Source of the DNA: Calonectria ilicicola | Lineage: Eukaryota; Ascomycota; Sordariomycetes; Hypocreales; Nectriaceae | Direction: 5' to 3' | NCBI GenBank assembly: GCA_020809705.1 | Contig: CP085830.1 | Span: forward strand, 372,001-436,000 | DNA length: 64,000 bases | Shown: piece by piece, positions 59,700 to 64,000 of the stretch | How the letters are laid out: every line of letters begins with the position of its first letter | Numbering within the stretch: the first letter of the stretch is position 1 | The notes under the pieces: generated by a model | Databases searched by the model: none | The model's input: only the letters and a program-made list of their open reading frames with translations | Told to the model about the DNA's origin: nothing | Translations under genes and position numbers: made by a program

Positions 59700-59910
59700 A
59701 GTTTTATAATTATTATATAACAGAAGATAGTTATAATAATCTATATGGTTTGTGTTTTGGTTTTTTAGAGTGTTAATATAGGCTATATTCCTTATATACT
59801 TATTTAACTTTCTTTTTTATCTTATTAAAAGAAAATATCTATTTAATTTATTTAAGGGTTTTATTAATACCTTTATAACTATATAAGGGATATTTATAAA
59901 TATCTTTTAT
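59700..59910 (-). pseudogene. Integrase zinc-binding (H2C2) domain relic
   Basis: On the minus strand the fragment reads like the gypsy-type integrase N-terminus. It has an H-to-Y mutated PLYSYKGINKTL segment and then YKEYSLYQHSKKPKHKP, where Tyr replaces the Cys pair after an interval of about 30 residues. Several TAA/TAG codons interrupt it. Its order relative to the RT relic (lower coordinate on the minus strand) is Ty3/gypsy order. Confidence 0.55.
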
Positions 59911-60749
59911 TAATTTTATTTAATATTTCTCTAGTATTTATAAGTAGTTTATTTTTTCTTTTTTAAAAGTATTAGATTATATTCTTTAATTTTCTTTAAT
60001 AGTAGATTATCTTGTTCTACTTATTATATTGGTATTTCTACAGTAGTGGTTTAGGTTATATATGGTAATCCTTCTATTTTTATAGTAGTGATTATTTTTT
60101 TTATTTTTATTATTATTTTATTAATTAAGGCTTATTCTAGTTCTTTATTAGTATTATAGATTAATAATTTTTCCTATGTTTTTAGTTTTTTTATATTATA
60201 GTTAGGTTGGTGGTTGATTATATTGGTATGGTTATTCTTAGTCTTTTTAATATAAATAATTTAATAATTAAATTTGGATAGGTATTCTATATATTATAAT
60301 TATCTTTTATTAAGTTTTTAAGTAATTATAAAGTAAATAATATTTTTATAATTAATATATATTATAATTTTATAATTACTTTTTAAAAAGTATTATTAAA
60401 ATTCTTTAAAAGTATTAATAATAGTAAGGAATTCTTTATTATAAATAGAGTAGTTTAGCTTAGGATTATATAGCTTATATAAGTAGAATATTATAGGATA
60501 TAGATTTTCTTATTTATTTTATTATTTGATCTAGGCCTCTAGGGTGAAGTCTGATGTATTAGTTTCTAGCTTTATAGGCTTATTAAGGTTAAATATTATA
60601 AGAATAGGTTCTTCTAAAATAGTATTTTTTATAGCTTTAAATAATTATTATACTTTATTTCTTTATTAAAAGGTAATTCCTTTTTTAATTAATTCTATTA
60701 TATTTAAGATAATTTTACTAAATCCTTTAATAAATCTTTAATAATAATT

Positions 60750-61700
60750 AGTAAATCTAAGGAAGGCTTATACTTCCTTTATATTAGTAAATTCCTTCCA
60801 ATCTTTTACTATAATAACTTTCTTTAGGTCTATATAAATTTTATTAGGGTTAATAATATATTTTAGAAATTCTATTTTTTAAGTATAGAACTTACTTTTT
60901 TCTAATTTAATTAAGAATTTAGTATCTTGGAGGGCTTTTAAGACCTTATAAATATATTCTTTATATTCTTCTTTATTTTTAAAGAAAATAAAAATATTAT
61001 CTAAGTAGTAGATAATAAAGATATTTAAATATTCTTATAATATATTAATTATTATTTATTAGAATAATATTAGTATATTTGTAAATTTAAAAGATATAAT
61101 TAGGTATTTAAATAATCTAAACTTTATTTAGAAAGTAATTTTCTATTTATATTCTTTTTTAATATAAATAAGATTGTATGCTCCTTTAAGATTTAGTATA
61201 GTAAAGATATTAGCTTTATAAAGGCAATCTTTTATTTTATTAATTAATAATAATAAAGTATAATTTTTAATAATAATATTATTAAGCTATTAGTAATCTA
61301 TAATAAGGTATAATTTCCTATTTTTCTTAGGTATAAATATAATAGAGTAATTAACTTTAAAGTTTAAAATATAAATATATTTTTTTTAAGTATATCTTAG
61401 ATATATTCCTTTAAGATATTAAGCTCAATTTAATTAAGATTATAAATAAGGTAAAATTAGGTATTAGATCTATTTTTAAAGATAATTTTATGATTTTATT
61501 AATTAAATTTAGGTAGTCTAATATCTAGTTCTTCTATGAAGAGCTTTTTATAGATTTGATATTATAAGGATATATTGTATAGTCTATCTGTTTCTATTTT
61601 AGCCTTTATTTTTTAAGATTTTTATTAATTTATTAGAATTATATTTTAAGGTAGGTAATTGTTTATTATTTTTACTTTTTTTTAATTATTCTTATATTTA
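60750..61700 (-). pseudogene. Ty3/gypsy reverse transcriptase relic
   Basis: Minus-strand translation near 61330-61170 shows the order of RT fingers and palm, including LILNLKGAYN-like residues (61172-61196). At 60996-61010 there is the catalytic-box relic YYLDN, where YxDD is expected, followed by the IFIFFKNKEEYKEYIYKVLK segment typical of Ty3/gypsy RT. Stop codons and D-to-N changes show that it is dead. No intact protein can be made. Confidence 0.75.
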
Positions 61701-64000
61701 TATTTTATTTTTCTAGATAGTGAAGATTCTTTTTTGCTTATATCTTCTACTTAATTAAGGCTAGAAGTTTAAGATCTTTTATTGTATTTTATAGAAATAT
61801 TACTAGCTATATTATATTCCTTAGGTATTTGCACCTGGCTAGTATACTAGTAGATATTAAGGTTATATTAGTATAATTATAGATATCTTAAAATTAGATT
61901 ATATTATCTGATATTAATAATATTAAAGATTATTTTTTAATTCTTTCCTTTAATAAAGACTTTTAAGTAATTAATCTTTTTATTTATAATACTATTATTA
62001 TATTTAAAGGGTATTTCTTTTATATTAATAATTTTATATAGGTTAACTTTTATTGTCTATAGTAGCTGAAGTTTATTAATTATTTGAGGATTTATATAAT
62101 TTTACTTAGCTTTACTATCCACTATAATATTATATTATTTCTTTTTAATTCTTATTTTTATTTCTAATTATTATTAGGATTGCTTTTTAGTTATAGAGTA
62201 TAGAGCTTTTTAAGAAGTTCTTTTAGTAATTCTAGGGGTTGTTGCTTTAGCTGCTTCTGTTGCTTTTTTATAAGGGGCTTTGCTTGTTTTTTGGTTTTGT
62301 TTAATGCTAGGCTATTACTTTATCTATTATATAGATATTATATTTAGGGTTTTGATATTTATTTTAGGGTAGCTTGTTATAATTGGGGAACTTAGGCTTA
62401 TTTAGTTTTAATATAATGAACTAATAGTGGAGGTTTCTTTTTATTATTTTATATTAATTGAAGTATCTTTTATAAGTATAATAAATAATTATATTTTCTA
62501 TTTTAATAAAGAAGTATATTATATATTATTTTTGCTTTATATATTAAAGGTAATTGTGGTTATAGTAGCTTATTTATAAGATATTCTTATATTCTTTATA
62601 TACTATATTTAATTTAGAATTATTTTTCTTATATTGGATAGGTTAGAGGTTATAGTTTTTTAATTATTATTTGTTTTATATAAGTAGGAAGATTTTATTT
62701 TTATTTTATAAGGGTTCTTTAACTTATTGGGCTATTCTTTTAATATTAATTATTTATTTTTTATTTCTATTTTTATTATAAGTATAGGTATTCTACTATA
62801 TTAGTACTTTATTAGTATATATATCTAAGATAGATGTAAGGATTCTTATCTTTTTAGCTTATTCTAATTATTTATGGGGAAAGTAGGATTAGCCTTTTTA
62901 TTAGATTGATTATACTTTTTGGATAGTTTTATTGATTTCTTATTATAAAGTAAGTTTTATTTTATATAATTTATAGTTTTTTATATATTGCTTAATTATA
63001 GTAATTAATTTATATTTTTTAATAATAATAAGAATAATTTTTCCTATAATATTCTCTTTTCCTTCTAATACTAGGGTTTATTAAGTTTTTATAATATTAA
63101 GTTATTTTTATTCTTTTAGTATAGGTTTAAACTAATTTCTTATTTTTAAAAAGTGGTATTTAAAGGATTTATATTCTTTCTTTTTATAATTAAAATAAAT
63201 AATCTTATTTTTATTATACCTTTAGGTAGTATTAAGTTCTATTAGTTCTAAATAAGTCCTATATATAGTGCTTTACTGCTTATTCTAGGTTTTTCCTTTA
63301 TTTAGAATATATAGGGTTTTATTATTTTAAATGTATTTTTTATATTAATTAAATTATCTTTTTTTAATTTTAATAATACTTTTAATATATTTTAAGAGTT
63401 TCTCTAGCTGGTTTTTTTATAGATTTTATTTTTAACTTCACTCTTTAAGCCTTTATAATAGAGTTCTATTAGTATATTATTATCCTAAATTATTTATATT
63501 ACAATTTTTTTAAACTTAACCAAATACTAATTATAAGATTTTATTTATTTAAGCTTATATAACTAATTTATAGCTTACTATTCTATATTAATTATACTAA
63601 AGTTATCTTTAATTATAATCTTAAAATTTTCTTAATTTTTAAAGATTTCTTAAATTTCTTTAATTTAATTAATATTATTCTTATTTTCTAAATAGTTCTT
63701 TATAATAGGTTTAAATTATATTTTTATATCTTCTTAAAGAAGGGTTTTAATATATAATACTTAGGCTTTAGGAGTTATAAGTTAGATTAGGAAGAAGTAA
63801 AAGTATCCCTTTATTTAAGTAAGGAAAGGAACTATATTAATAGCTTTTTCTAGAAAGGGTTCTAAGGCTAGAGATTTTAGGATTTTATTAATATTCTTAC
63901 TTTTACTTTCTTTAATTATAATAATTTTAATTTCTTTTATTTTAAGTTAAGCTTATATATTTATAAATTTCTTTTTAATTTATTATAATTCTATAATTAA

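Larger units (their letters stand above)
54690..64000. repeat. AT-rich block of heavily mutated repeats (RIP-like decay), continues beyond window
   Basis: From about 54690 base composition changes abruptly to mostly A and T. CpG is almost absent and no reading frame of useful length survives. Recognisable retroelement protein fragments persist with stops where Trp, Gln or Arg codons would be expected, the sign of C-to-T change on both strands. This fits repeat-induced point mutation followed by loss of constraint. The block contains the retroelement features listed below and runs to the window end. It may be a subtelomeric, centromeric or dispersed heterochromatic segment; no telomere repeat is visible. 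Confidence 0.9.

Noticed and set aside
54690..64000. Possible active retrotransposon
   Set aside because: All coding fragments contain stops and catalytic or ligand substitutions; only relics remain.
1..64000. CRISPR arrays, bacterial operons, telomere repeats
   Set aside because: None were seen; the gene structure is that of a fungal nuclear genome.

Overview
The window reads as nuclear DNA of a filamentous ascomycete (Pezizomycotina, perhaps Eurotiales). Genes carry short 45-110 bp introns with GTRNGY donors and CTRAY-type branch sites. Two regulators carry fungal Zn2Cys6 clusters. The last 9.3 kb is an extreme AT-rich block holding stop-riddled retrotransposon relics whose changes fit C-to-T (RIP-type) decay. 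No bacterial-type operon, CRISPR array, tRNA or rRNA gene was seen. Most genes are spliced, so the models below were assembled by hand from frame continuity, splice consensus and family conservation.

Region 1 (1-14.3 kb): a partial F-box-like gene and a rhodopsin-domain membrane protein, then a plant-polysaccharide group. That group is a C2H2 plus Zn2Cys6 transcription factor (-), a sugar transporter (-), a divergent GH3 beta-glucosidase (+) and a secreted GH28 exopolygalacturonase (+). A GCGGGAAGTGG-like motif occurs three times in the transporter/GH3 divergent promoter and once, in relaxed form, upstream of the GH28 gene. This suggests a small co-regulated sugar-release and uptake module.

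Region 2 (15-27.3 kb): an Est1-like protein, a Q/N/P-rich protein, a large multi-TM protein of unknown function, a single-pass PAN/Apple-like protein and a tiny TM protein, with long gene-poor stretches.

Region 3 (27.7-42.7 kb): looks like a tailoring/transport gene cluster. It has an ACS-family MFS permease, a cyclase-family (PF04199-like) hydrolase, an FAD monooxygenase, a cytochrome P450, a second ACS-family permease, an NTF2/SnoaL-like protein and a Zn2Cys6 regulator. No PKS, NRPS, terpene cyclase or prenyltransferase backbone enzyme is present in the window.

Region 4 (42.7-54.5 kb): a foldback (MITE-like) element, a previously hidden two-exon gene for a secreted 8-cysteine knottin-like peptide with a KR processing site, a small two-exon hypothetical protein, a third ACS permease with a defective-looking splice donor, a three-WSC-domain Ser/Thr-rich cell-wall protein and a SAM methyltransferase.

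Region 5 (54.7-64 kb): decayed Ty3/gypsy-type retrotransposon material. It has a minus-strand pol relic (RT, integrase), two LTR-like direct repeats and a plus-strand gag relic with a mutated zinc knuckle.
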